A DNA stretch of 64,000 nt, taken from Plantago ovata (lineage: Eukaryota > Streptophyta > Magnoliopsida > Lamiales > Plantaginaceae). Under the pieces are notes generated by a model. That model was not told where the DNA came from. It saw only the letters and a list, made by a program, of their open reading frames with translations, and did not search any database. Position 1 is the stretch's first letter, and each line of letters begins with the position of its first letter. Location of the stretch: NCBI GenBank assembly GCA_028274465.1, contig CM051455.1, positions 123,911,462-123,975,461 of the forward strand. The letters run 5' to 3'. The position numbers and the translations under genes are program-made. Below are positions 11,764 to 22,595 of the stretch, one piece after another.

Positions 11764-12837
11764 TGCAAACAAACTTGAAGGCTAAGAAAAGTGAGATCGA
11801 GTTCTTCAAAGAGACTCGAGTGAGCAAGAAGAAGGGAGGTGATTTTTTTAGCCCAGCTGCCAGGTTAAAATATGTAAGCTAATCATATTTTTAAACATGT
11901 CTGTCCATTTTAATAATTTCATATGCATTAGGTGATCATGTTATATGATGCAGGAAGAGATGGTGGAAATGCGAAAGAAGAATGCTGAAACCGGGGAAGA
12001 GCCTATCCCCGAGTCTGAAATAGTGAAGTCATCATTAGGGAACAAGTCTGGATATGTCAAAGGGATGAGACATGGTTTAAGGGTGCCCAGGGGTGGACAG
12101 GTTCTCATAAGTGCTGGAATGCATATCACCAAGTAGTTGGAGGAGTTGGATAGTGCCAACGAAAAGATTGCTCAACTGAGTCAAGAAAATGAGGGCATGA
12201 AGTTAAGAATGGAGAATCTGGAGAAGATCTTGAAGAATGTTCCAGGAATTTCTGAAGCACTTTCTGGTAAGTCATACGCTAATCTACTAGCTTGCCAACT
12301 TATATGGGGATGCTTTATTTTGACTGTTGCATTTATTGTTTAATAAATTGAGGAAGTTAATCCCCCTGTAATACTGAGTATGGTCACGACTGCTATATTA
12401 GACTTTGTTCATTTTTGATTGCATGCTAAGGTGATTGATAATGTAGCTGAGATTGACAACTGAGTAAAGGTATCTGATTTGAATGGAGTTGGTTATCAAA
12501 TTTCTTGATCTTGTAGCTGTTATGTGTGTTGTGTCTGTTGTATGTGACTGAGACGAAGGTTTGAGCTGCTTTCTATACTTTGTGGAGGCTTGAATGAATG
12601 TTATGTTATATTTATGTATCTTGCGTTGATCTGGATGAATAGAGTGGTTTGTTAGCTGATGAATTTTCAACATGAATGGATTTTCTAGATGAAGTGTTTG
12701 ATTAGTGTACTAGAGGGTTGTTTGATTAGTGCAGCTAAGGTTGAACACTCTCTATCAGCTGTTTGTGTAACTCAATAACTGATTCTTGTTCTTTCTTTTG
12801 TGTAGATGGTGGATTGGATAATGGGGGAAGTGCATAG
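11764..12837 (+). pseudogene. Plant transposase (Ptta/En/Spm type), C-terminal part
   Basis: Three exons can be read. Exon one, 11764-11875, has KSEIEFFKETRVSKKKGG, the FFKxT signature of the plant Ptta/En/Spm transposase family, and is followed by a GTAAGC donor. Exon two, about 11954-12267, has KSSLGNKSGYVKGMRHG and then a coiled-coil (LEELDSANEKIAQLSQENE). It is interrupted by TAG at 12134-12136. The donor GTAAGT at 12268 joins in frame to exon three at 12806, which ends at TAG 12835-12837. Such proteins partner the catalytic transposase in CACTA mobility. The N-terminal part is absent from the window. Confidence 0.65.
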
Positions 12838-13149
12838 AGTGGAGTGGATGGTTAACGTCAGGTGGAAAGGCACTTGATCGATGTGATCAATGTGATTGTG
12901 TTTTATGTATTTCTTTTGCCTTTAGACTTGTTTAAATTTTGAGGTATCCATGCCTCTTCTATTTATTTTGGACGATTAGGGTACATTTTGGGTCATTGTG
13001 ATATTCTGGCATTATGTTATCCCGAGAACAAGGTCACGAAACTTTAGATGAACGTATCTTGAACAGAATTAATATATTAGTAATATTTCTCTTTTTTTAA
13101 TTGTATTTTCTCATTACTGCCATATTTTGTATATATTTGTTTGTGATGA

Positions 13150-14168
13150 AAATTGTATATTATTGAAAATTACGTAGCTGGAATAACATCAATCGTGATA
13201 AAGTACATAAACGTTTGTGATGAAAATAACAGTACTGGATATTATTAATGTGATGATATAGAGAATTTTTGTGGTGAAATTTAAATGGCCAGAAAGTAGA
13301 ATTTGTGTGATGCAAATTCCGGCACCGGAGTTTGACTTTAGTGATGAAATACATAGAAATTGTGATGCAAAGTCCGGCACCGGAGTTTGACTTTAGTGAT
13401 GAAATGCATAGAAATTGTGATGACACGTCCGGCGCCGGAGTTTGACTTTAGTGATGAACGTGCATACAATTTGTGATGAAATTAACATGGCCGGGAATGT
13501 TGATTTTGTGACGACATAACAGAACATTTGTGACGACAGGTCCGGCACCGGAGTTTGGCTTTAGTGATGAAGTTGTGTAGCATTTGTGATGAAAACCACA
13601 TGACTGGAAAGTTGATTTTGTGATGAATTAATAGGCCAATTGTGACGACCTCTCCGGCACCAGAGTTTGGATTTAGTGATGAAGTTGTGTAGCATTTGTG
13701 ATGAAAATCACATGGCCGGAAAGTTGATTTTGTGATGAAGTAAAAGACCAATTGTGACGCAAGTTCCGGCACCGGAGTTTGGCTTTTGTGATGACGTTTT
13801 GTATCAAATGTGAGGAAAATCTACCTGCCCGAGACTATCTTTGGTGACAAATTGGGTAAGCTTTTGTGATGAAAGTGAAGCTTCCCGGGAAAAGCATTAG
13901 CAATGACATTCGATGGCTTTTGTGACGACAAATTACGGGCAGGCAAAGGTTTTTTGTGGTGAAAAAATGCGGTTTGGGAGGAACTTTAATTGTCACAAAA
14001 GAAAGAACAGTTGCGACGACGTTCAAATTCGTCACTATGGAGCATTTGCGAGGGTGTTTGGCCGACGAACCATGCGACGAACTTTGTTGTCACATTTGTT
14101 CAAAAGTGACAAAAAGGGGTATTAGGTGACAACTTTTTTCACCACAAATGCTGCTGTTTTTTGTAGTG
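13150..14168 (+). repeat. CACTA subterminal repeat array and terminal inverted repeat
   Basis: A motif of the form TTTGTGATGAAA recurs throughout. A longer unit TCCGGCACCGGAGTTTG followed by CTTTAGTGATGA appears six times, starting near 13318, 13372, 13427, 13541, 13653 and 13765. Spacing is about 54 bp early and 112 bp later. The unit core TCCGGYRCCGGA is palindromic, and the copy at 13427 (TCCGGCGCCGGA) is perfect. Subterminal repeats of this kind bind transposase accessory protein in En/Spm elements (family knowledge). The array ends with the terminal GTAGTG at 14168. Confidence 0.8.
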
Positions 14169-14423
14169 TCTATCATCTGGCAAACCATTTCTTTCAAGTA
14201 ACTTCGACATCCACAGAAAATATGTAGTCTACAAATTTAGACTTTAAGATTGCCTTACCAGACTTTATCAGTTTCTTTAAAATGATAGACTTGCAACCTT
14301 GCCGGTAAGGTATTATTTCTTGAATGATGATGGGATGTGGTGAATAGTATAGATAGATTGTGCCCGTGGCTTGGGCTAATACTGTTTATTGCCAAAGATG
14401 TTTGTTCAGAAATATTTTATACG

Positions 14424-14621
14424 TTCCATTTTATTTTCAAACTTTTACCACAAATTACTTCTAAATTACAAGGTTAAAAAATATAAACAAGTTAATTATG
14501 AAATAAAATTAAATATATTTTTAAAATGTAACATTATTATATATTAATCATCGCTAATTTAGAAATAATTTACGATCAATGTTTAAAAAAAAATCGAATT
14601 AAAAAGTTTCAAATAGAACGG
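14424..14621. mobile_element. Short MITE-like inverted-repeat element
   Basis: Inverted ends: CGTTCCATTTTATTTTCAAA at the left and, reverse complemented, CCGTTCTATTTGAAACTTTT at the right. It is about 200 bp, AT-rich and non-coding. It resembles Stowaway-type MITEs, but the TSD is not resolved. Confidence 0.4.
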
Positions 14622-14738
14622 ACTGATAGTGCTAGTTGAATTAGTTTTGGTTTAAATTTTGATGTGTTCCCAAGAGGTTAAGGGCTATTTTATAGGTAAA
14701 GGATAGGTATGACACCATGCTAGGGAAAAACAATATCG

Positions 14739-15251
14739 GCATGTTTGGCTCTGGATTCTCCAGAGGTCTCCCGAGTAGAGTCTGAAATGTTAATAGGAAT
14801 TACTGTTGAGAGGGCTATTGTAAATTAGGTTTGTGTTTGAGTTGGTAAAAGGTAGTAGGATATAGGGGAATATTAGTAAAAGTGAAGATGAGAAGGGATG
14901 ATTGGATGATTAAATGACTGGTTAGTTATAGTTAGTTAAAGTTAGTTGTATTGAGATTGAAAGATAATGTATTGGAGATTGTGTTGATTTGGTTGGAAAT
15001 TGTATTTTTTAATGAGATGAAAAATTATAAAAGGAATAATAAAAAAAATCTGATTTTGAGAGACAAGGGGGACCACTAAGAAATGAGTGAGCCTAGAGAG
15101 AGAAAAAAAACGAATGAATAATGGGATGAGAGGCCTCTCAGATTTTTTTTTTATGTGAATAGTAGACTTGGGCCTCTCAAATAGAGAGACAAATGTATTA
15201 TGGGCTCCCAAAATAGTGATAGTGGCCTCTCAACTTGAGAGCCAAACATGC
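14739..15251. mobile_element. MITE with 14-bp terminal inverted repeats
   Basis: GCATGTTTGGCTCT at the left end pairs exactly with AGAGCCAAACATGC at the right end. The 513-bp interior is non-coding and AT-rich. The TIR resembles hAT- or Harbinger-type MITEs, but I could not find a convincing TSD, so the superfamily is left open. Confidence 0.6.
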
Positions 15252-15261
15252 AGTATATATT

Positions 15262-15515
15262 CACTCCGTTCCAAAAGCAGTTACAAATTTTGATTTTGAC
15301 ACAAATAATAAAAAGTAGAGTTAATTATTGAGTTTATGATTTATGATGGGGTGGTTTACTTTATTAGTGATTAGTGATTGTATCCACTAAATTAGTTGAA
15401 TTAATATAATATTATTATAACTTTGTCCAAATATGACAAATAAATGAAATAATACAATTCTAATAGAACGCCTAAGATGACAAAATGATATAACTATTTT
15501 AGAAGGGAGGGAGCA
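15262..15515. mobile_element. Stowaway-like MITE
   Basis: The left end CTCCGTTCCAAAAGCAGTTA and the right end, reverse complemented as CTCCCTCCCTTCTAAAATAG, are of the CTCC(C/G)TYC type seen in Tc1/mariner Stowaway MITEs. It is about 250 bp, AT-rich and lies directly beside the previous MITE. Confidence 0.5.
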
Positions 15516-15603
15516 TGTACTGTGATAATGTTCTTGTTACTTGCTGAAGATCAATTTTATCGGAGGATTGAGTCATTTGCTGGTCAATGGATATTTTGAT
15601 TTC

Positions 15604-16870
15604 TGTAAAGAGAAATGCACCTAAGAGGGGGGGGGGGGGGGGGTGTGAAGTAGGTGTATAAAAAATTTCCCTCAAAAAGTTTTCTGGCTTAGAATTAAAA
15701 TGTTAAACGAAAGATGCAAGTTTTAGCTAAAGTTTTAAAGTAAGTTTCAAAACGAAAAATATGCAATATGTTTTTTTTGTTTTTTCATAAACTTAAAATG
15801 CAATAATGATGCAGTATGATGCAGTGCTGTAAAGTAAAGCAAACCAGGATTTTATAGTGGTTCGGTCACAAAACGTGCCTACGTCCACTCCCCAAGCTTT
15901 TACTCCTGGGATTTCCACTAAGATCTTGATAGAACACTTACAAATCACAAGCACTCACAGTCTAAGCTATCCCCACCTAGACTAAGTGAACTCGTGCCAA
16001 GGAGAACAACAACTCCCTATCCACACGCTAAGAAGATCTCAGAATCACAATACAACTCAATTGATTTGAATAGAAAACTCTCATAACTCTCTCTTTTTCT
16101 CAATACAAAATCACTCAGTGAAATCTCAATAGAGAGCTTTGAAAGAACAGAATACAAACTCATTGAAAGATGTTGTAGTTTCGATTCGATTGTGTTGTCT
16201 TCCTTCTGTCAGCAATCAACTCTTATATAGGCTTTAGAAGAATATGAACGTTGAAGTTTGTTGCTGATACGTTGAGTTTGTTGCTGAACGTTGAGTCTGT
16301 TTTCTGATTTTACTGACTAAAAAGTTCAAATGTTATTGCTATCTGTGGTTGAGATTTTTTAGGAGAAAATCTCTCAACTTCTTTTTCTTCACGTTGAACG
16401 GCCTTCTTTCTTTTGTTGATGGAGAATTTTTCTCAACTTGAAATTCAAAATAATCCTGCAAAAACAATTAACAGAATATCCAAAAATATCTCCAGCAAGA
16501 TTCCAACAAAAGAATGTTTCAATTAACTTTGAAAATATTTTTTTAAATATATGAAAACCTTATTTTATCAAGAGATTTTATTTCAATTAATAAGCAACCT
16601 TAAAGTGCAAAATCTCTGATTTTCAAAGTAAATAAACGTGGACAACAACTTTTACCAAAACGTCTTGTTGTTAATTAAATAATCCAGTCCGTTTGAAAGA
16701 ATGACTGATACGTTAGCCTTTTGGATAACAAATCAGAAACTCCAAAAATCAAAATTAATTTGGCCAACTTTATATGGATTTAGTGGAGATATAATGGACT
16801 TAAAAATATTGTTAGTCCATAACATAATGTTTGTTTTCATCACACTAGGGTTCGACCTTTCGGGTCAACA
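15604..16870 (-). repeat. Copia-1 3' LTR, 1267 bp
   Basis: In plus orientation it starts TGTAAAGAG and ends TCAACA. It contains a run of G (about 15629-15643) and the stretch 16651-16870, which matches 41970-42189 with only scattered differences. The left flank ATTTC (15599-15603) is repeated after 42189, which fixes this outer boundary. Confidence 0.85.
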
Positions 16871-16933
16871 ATCTCCCCCTTGATGATGACAAACATTCTG
16901 TCCAAAATAAATAATAATAAAAGATACGAACAT
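16871..16933 (-). other. Copia-1 polypurine tract and 3' non-coding end
   Basis: On the minus strand TTGTCATCATCAAGGGGGAGAT runs straight into the LTR start TGTTGACC. This is the standard polypurine tract arrangement of plant Copia elements, which primes plus-strand DNA synthesis. The segment ends where Gypsy-like sequence (G1) begins. That junction is approximate. Confidence 0.75.
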
Positions 16934-17718
16934 GGACAAAACAACGTCATACCAGAGCTCCCCCTTTCGAAAGGAGAGTAAGCGCCACTTTCGAACAAAT
17001 TGTAGCTGTAGCAAGCGACCCGATAATTCTTCAGGAAAAACCCGCGAGACTCGAACCACCAAAAGTACCGAAAGGACCTTGACTCGAAGTTCTAAAGTCA
17101 TCCCTCGAAGTAAACCACCCAACTACAAGGAAAAAGGCAAGGATCCCATCCACAACCGGTCCATATACACCATCCCGGAAGATGACCCCAAAACATCCGA
17201 CGGTGATGAATCCGACTCAGAGAGAAAGGCACTCGAAAGGAAAATGAAGAAGTATGAGGACCTTCTTAGAGCACATGACCAGAAAAAGCAAGAGAGTCGA
17301 AAGTCACGCCACCCTCGAACTCCCCGGGAAGGTGAAGAGGAGTGAAAGGGGGCAAAGAAGACTCGATGTCCAACGAGGAGACAAGGGGACGGGACTCGCC
17401 CCAAATCCTTTGTCGATAAAACTTAGAGGACATTCGATCCCTACAAATCGACGGGTCCCGAAGAATCTGCCCAAGTATACGGGTTTAACATGTCCTCATG
17501 AGCACCGCGTGAAATTTGAAAACATGATGCAAACTTACGGTCATGACGAGAAAGACTTGGTGATCGTATTCCCGTCCACCCTCGAAGGTGTAGCGACTGA
17601 GTGGTACTACAACATGCCGATGGGATCAATCCGGTCCTGCTCAGACCCAGTGAGCGCGTTTTTAAGACACTTCACCGACTACAAGAAGTCTCGACAGTCG
17701 AGTAGTTGCCTACAAGAC
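16932..17718 (+). pseudogene. G1 gag, first piece
   Basis: A charged N-terminal part (Lys/Glu/Asp-rich, to about 17345) is followed after frame changes by a gag core with RRVPKNLPKYTGLTCPHEHR, then VFPSTLEGVATEWYYNMP (about 17455-17690). The ATG at 16932 may be fortuitous because it overlaps the junction with Copia-1. The frame is broken at 17345 by TGA. The piece ends at the AAGAC target duplication where Copia-2 inserted. Confidence 0.7.
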
Positions 17719-19332
17719 TGATAGTGTATATGTCCTAGAGACAATCCTTACTAAGGGCATGGTGCCCTTATAGAGGGCATATATGTACTATTACACAGGT
17801 CAACGTAATATAATATATGTTTGTTGCATTTTACTATTGAGTATCGCTTTCATATTTATATTACACCGGGCATGCAGCATGTCATATCTCTATTACTGTC
17901 TGTATTGATATTAAACATGTCCCCTCGGATAGATGACCGATCACACAGATAGTGGGAGCTATGTGAGTTATCATCTATCCCAAAATCTCCCTAGTCGAGG
18001 TTCATCTCGGATGTAGGGGTCTGAATGAACCAGACAAGACTAGTATGCGTGGAGGTTATACGTGTTGGAGCAAGTGTGAGACTCTCGTGGATGTATTATT
18101 GGGATAGACACTTCATCGATCCTAGGTACATTCGAGCAAGTCAGATGAAGGGACGTTACCATCGCCGCGTTGAGCGCAACAGGCTTCGCAACGAAAGGGT
18201 TAGCTTTGAGAAACCTCTCAAACGTCCTCACGTATTGATATTGCAAATGGAACCGTCTACGAATTCCATGTTGCCTAGTCTAGGACTTGCTTAATACGAT
18301 GAGGCCTTATGGGTCACACTATGTGGTGATTCAGCCTATCAGAATATCCTTGAAGATGGAATCGCAATTAATTTGGAATTAATTGTGATTGATGGATTAT
18401 AATTGATTTGGAATTAATTATAATATTTGGTGGCTCAATTAATGATTTGGAATTATTAATTGAATTGGCTAATTAATTGTATTTTATGTAAATACAATTA
18501 AAGATTATATTTTGGAAATATAATAGAGGTTTGATTAAGAAAGGATATGTTAATTTAGAATTAACATATGCACTTGGGCAAAATCTACTTGTAGTTTGAA
18601 TTGCCTTAGAACTATAAGTGGGTCCCAAAATTGGGACCCACCTACTGTCCCTAGGAGGCGCGCGCGCGCATGGATAAGGTAGGGGAAGGAGTTCGACTTC
18701 TTCCTCTATTAGAAGTCCAAGGGATAAGTTAGATTTTCCTAATTGAGTTTTAATTTGACTGGGAATGAATCTATACTTGATATTGGTTTCCTTGTGCGAT
18801 AAGAATTAGATTCTTATTCCTTTACGAAGTCTAATTGCTTGTGCTTTAGGCTTCTATAGACTACTATATATAGTAGACTATTAGAGAGCTTTGGATACAG
18901 TTTTGCACACAGTTATTCTACCCAGTTTTCTTAGAGAAAATAAAAAGCTCTCCCCTCCTCTTTAGCCACACGCGCGCGCCACCTCACCGGAGGAATCGCC
19001 GCCCCGTCTTCTTGGTCACACAAAGAATATCCTAGCATTCTTCCGATAGGCTGTTCATCCGTGGATACCAAGGTTGAGGTTGTAGGAGCTGGAAACTAAC
19101 TCTTATTGTTTTGCAGATATACAGAGTATTGTAGATATCTTCGACTTCGACGAAGGAGAAGATACACCGGAATATTACGAAGACTTGGAAGCTGCTTTGG
19201 AAGTAAGGTTAGTCTTCTAATTGACGTGTTTATATATATACGACATATGCATAATCAATTAACCTGTATATTAAGAAAATTTTTGAAATTCCTCTGCGTA
19301 CCTAGGGGTAACTCTGACCATATTTTCTTATA
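17719..19332 (+). repeat. Copia-2 5' LTR, 1614 bp, internally deleted
   Basis: It starts TGATAGTGTATATG and ends TTCTTATA just before the primer-binding site, while the 3' LTR ends TTCTTACA, so the terminal CA has mutated to TA. Compared with the 3' LTR it lacks the segment equivalent to 28389-28849, with the junction at TGAG near 18080. It has repeated AATTAATT-rich blocks and an (CG)n run GCGCGCGCGC near 18659. Confidence 0.9.
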
Positions 19333-19333
19333 G

Positions 19334-19350
19334 TGGTATCGCATCAAGGT
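19334..19350 (+). other. Copia-2 primer-binding site
   Basis: TGGTATCGCATCAAGG lies one base after the LTR. The first seven bases match the initiator-Met tRNA binding site typical of Copia elements (TGGTATCAGAGC); the rest has drifted. Confidence 0.7.
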
Positions 19351-19515
19351 TAATTGATTACGTATATACGTATATATATTGTATGATTTTGTAGATATGT
19401 GGATGCAATTGATTCTATGATTAATTCGATTTTCAAAAGTTTTTTTTTTATATAAATTTAGAATTTATATTTTTCAAAAAAAAAAAAAAAAAACTTAGAT
19501 ATATATATTTTTTGA

Positions 19516-19690
19516 CCGGACCGCCTGTGGGACGCAGGCGGCGGGCGCCTGCGTGCCGCAGGCGCCGTGCCCGCGGCACGGGCGTTAGGCGCCCGTGTAC
19601 CGCGGGCACCCGGGTACCTGCGTGACGCAGGTACCCGGAGCCTGCGGACGCAGGCGCCCGGCGCCCGGGCGCCTGCACCCGAGTCACCGT
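19516..19690. repeat. GC-rich hairpin array in Copia-2 leader
   Basis: A run of short perfect inverted repeats in otherwise AT-rich DNA. One is GGCGCCTGCG, loop TGC, CGCAGGCGCC (19544-19566). Another is CCGGGTACCTGCG, loop TGA, CGCAGGTACCCGG (19610-19638). Smaller ones share the core CCTGCG/CGCAGG. The two best hairpins share the TGN loop. Confidence 0.75.
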
Positions 19691-19718
19691 CCCATGTTTT
19701 CAAACAATAAAATAAAAA

Positions 19719-19759
<41 letters not shown>

Positions 19760-20236
19760 TTCCGGGTTGGACCCAAAATCGAATTTTTGAAAGTTTTGAG
19801 GATTGAATTTTATATTTGGAATATAAATATGATTTAATTGTAATTTGTTTTTAACTAGAGGGGTTAAAATTTAATTAGTATAAAGTTAAAGGGCTTATTT
19901 CCAATTTATCAATTTATTGTTTATTGCAAATTAGTCCTTCTACTTTTGTATTTTAGATTTAACACCTCCAAGGTTTTAAAAATTACAATCAAGTCTTTCG
20001 GGTTTTCGAAATTGCTACTTGGTCAATATAATTTTCGATTATTCAATCTAGTCCAAATTTTCAATTATTTCATAGAGATTATAAGTATGGGATTATAATT
20101 TTCATAATGAAATTATGAAGTCATTTGTCATCCACGTAGGCTACTACTTGTTTCATATGCTCTATATGCTATTGTTTGACAATGCATGTTTAAATACCAA
20201 GTATTTTACTTTCCGTTCGACCGCTATGCATGCGAG

Positions 20237-20384
20237 GGTAGGCGGCGCCCTCTTATATGTCGGACCGCATATTTATGTATGGGTAGGCGGCACCCATTAT
20301 GTGCTTGACCGCGTTTAGAACTAGAATGGATAGGCGGCATCCATTACGTGTAGACCGTTCATGCATGATTGATAGGCGGCGCCC
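20237..20384. repeat. Degenerate minisatellite with GGCGGC core
   Basis: Four copies of (G/A)TAGGCGGC(G/A)(C/T)CC start near 20238, 20282, 20329 and 20371, with spacing of about 41-48 bp. Each of the first three is followed by a GACCG box. It is the only GC-rich tract in this part of the leader. Confidence 0.65.
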
Positions 20385-20455
20385 TTATTTGTTTGTAGAT
20401 GACTGATAACAACCCTCAAGCTACAAGCCCCAACCAATATATGTACAGAAACATA

Positions 20456-20771
<316 letters not shown>

Positions 20772-21260
20772 TATTTCTGAGATGCTTTCCCTAGGGTGCT
20801 TTAATTCTGAACTTTCATTGCGTTTTCTTGTATTGGCGACCTCGTCCCTCGTCTTACAGACTCGCAGTAATCGTCAGATTAGAGTAATCCTATGGTTATG
20901 ACTTACTGCATATTGTATCTAGCGACCTCGATAGGTACAGTATGTAGGGCATCGGGTTAAATTAGATTTAACAACCTAGAGTTGCGTGACGCAATTGGAT
21001 AGTCCTACCAGTCATATTATGCTATGCGACCAGCCCCCGTTGGAGTATAGCATAGTATGGATTCGGATCTTGGCCACTACGGTAACTTGTTGGACATTAC
21101 CCGTATGTTTGTTGTGGGGGCAAGCATATGTGAAAATAGTGGGAGCTAAACAGCTAAAGGACCTTGTTGTTTAGTTATGTTGAATGTGTATTTAGAAATA
21201 ATATTTCAATAGTTGATTTATTATTTTCGTTCTATATTATTTCTCCTTAGGATATTAGAA

Positions 21261-21697
21261 ATGGCTATACCGTCCTCCGAGCTTGTTGCCAACTTGGAGT
21301 TGCAAAAACTAACAGGACCAAACTACGTGGATTGGATCCATGAGGTACGAAAGGTGCTATGGTAAAATGAGGTTGAGTTCGTCTTGGACGAACCTATCCC
21401 TCCACCTCCTACTGAATTCACTACGGCAACCTATGATTGCTATTATGAATTGGAAGTGGAAAAGGGCCGAGTTTGTAAAGAACTTGTTGCTGAATGCTAT
21501 GTCTGACAATATGGTTGGACCATGTCGAGACAAGGAACCATATGAGATTGTGAAATATCTCTCCTCATTCTTGGATGCTCCAAGGATGTGTGAAGGTTTC
21601 GAAGCTATCAAGATCATGCTTATCAAAAGGCTTGGGACAGAAGAGCTGTCGCCTGAACATGTTAAGTCGTTGATTGACTTTCTCCCCAACTTGATTT
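21261..21697 (+). pseudogene. Copia-2 gag, N-terminal remnant
   Basis: The ATG at 21261 opens MAIPSSELVANLELQKLTGP followed by NYVDWIHEVRKVLW and later FVLDEPIPPPPTE, the N-terminal pattern of plant Copia gag (UBN2/DUF4219-like). TAA follows VLW, and later gag-like sequence appears in another frame, so it is degenerate. It breaks off at about 21697, where Tat-B RT sequence on the minus strand takes over. Confidence 0.7.
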
Positions 21698-22595
21698 GAT
21701 AAAAGCCTTGATAGGCATCCATGAAGCTAAGTAGTGCACATCCGGCGGTGGAATCCACAAGTTGATCAATCCTTGGAAGGGGATAAGGATCCTTCGGACA
21801 AAACTTGTTGAGACGAGTGAAGTTGTTGCACATTCTCCACTTCCCTTCGCCTTTCTCTACTAAGACCACATTGCAAACCCACTCTGAGTATCTTACTTCT
21901 TTGATGTGCCTGGCTTTCAAGAGCCTTTGGACCTCCGCCTCAATGATGGCATTGTCCTCCGGACCAAAATCTCTTCGCTTCTCGCGGATATGGGTGATTT
22001 TGAGATCTAATTTCAAATGGTGAACCGCGACCCTAGGGTCGATTCCTTTGAGATCCTCTGTACTCCATGCGAATACGTCATTGTTGTCCCTGAGGCATTG
22101 GATGACCTTCATTCGTACCTCGGCGGTCATCTCTGTTCCTATCCTTGTGACCTTGTCGGGAGACCCTTCGACCACTTGAATTTCCTCCAAAGCTTCTTTC
22201 GCTTCAATTTTGTTCTCTTCAAAAAATGCTTTTTTCTTCGAGGTCGGAGGGATGGGAGGAATTACTTGGTACTCTTCGAGCTCTTTTACCTCTGCCACCG
22301 CTAAACTTTGCTCTTTCCTCTAGACCGCCTTTCTTCGCCTTGCTGCCGGACTAGGTTTTTTCGACTTCCTTCGAGTCCTGGTCGCTCGGATAGAGTAAAA
22401 AGCGTTTGCTCCTGCCTCCGGATCTCTGTCTCCTAGGGCGAAGCGTGCACTTGAGGTCACACTCACGGAAAGAGTATAACACTCCCATGCCTCCCTTATG
22501 TTCCCGATTACTTGCCCTACGACACCGTCGTCGCAAGGAAACTTCATGCGATTGTGGACGGTTGAAACAATAGCTTTGAATTGGGACAAGGCGGG
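21698..22595 (-). pseudogene. Tat-B pol, N-terminal RT only
   Basis: After the gag stop the frame continues with SQFKAIVSTVHNRMKFP. It runs through a spacer (EELEEYQVIPPIPP) into RT with ITHIREKRRDFGPEDN, WVCNVVLVEKGEGKWRMC and LLSFMDAYQGFYQ. It is interrupted by TAG at 22320-22322. It ends abruptly at the junction with Copia-2 gag, before the YVDD motif. Confidence 0.8.

Larger units (their letters stand above)
11152..14168 (+). mobile_element. CACTA (En/Spm) transposon, right-hand part
   Basis: The fragment has a decayed plant En/Spm-type gene (11764-12837), a 1-kb array of subterminal repeats (13150-14150) and the terminus TTTTTTGTAGTG ending at 14168, which is the complement of the canonical CACTACAAAAAA end. 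The left end is missing: the Tat-A LTR abuts directly at 11151. I infer that Tat-A inserted into this transposon, so the remainder should resume beyond Tat-A to the left of the window. The 3-bp TSD candidate at the right end is TCT (14169-14171). Confidence 0.75.

Noticed and set aside
13150..14150. Possible CRISPR-like or satellite array
   Set aside because: The repeats are irregular, lie next to a CACTA terminus and match the known subterminal-repeat pattern of En/Spm elements.
16871..16933. TSD for the G1 fragment at its outer junctions
   Set aside because: I compared several candidate 5-mers near 16934-16980 and 36680-36700 and found no convincing duplication.
17123..17404. Minus-strand Ser/Phe-rich frame
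   Set aside because: Shadow of the charged G1 gag N-terminus on the other strand.
18025..18294. 89-codon plus-strand frame in the Copia-2 LTR, similar frame at 28860
   Set aside because: It lies wholly inside LTR non-coding sequence, has an Arg-rich composition without motifs, and its length varies between copies. The acidic frame elsewhere in the LTR is the better candidate.
19106..19333. Frame starting MFCRYTEYCRYLRLRRRRR
   Set aside because: It is the shifted reading of the acidic block; Arg repeats come from GACGAAGGAGAAGA in another frame and are not kept in Copia-3 and Copia-4.
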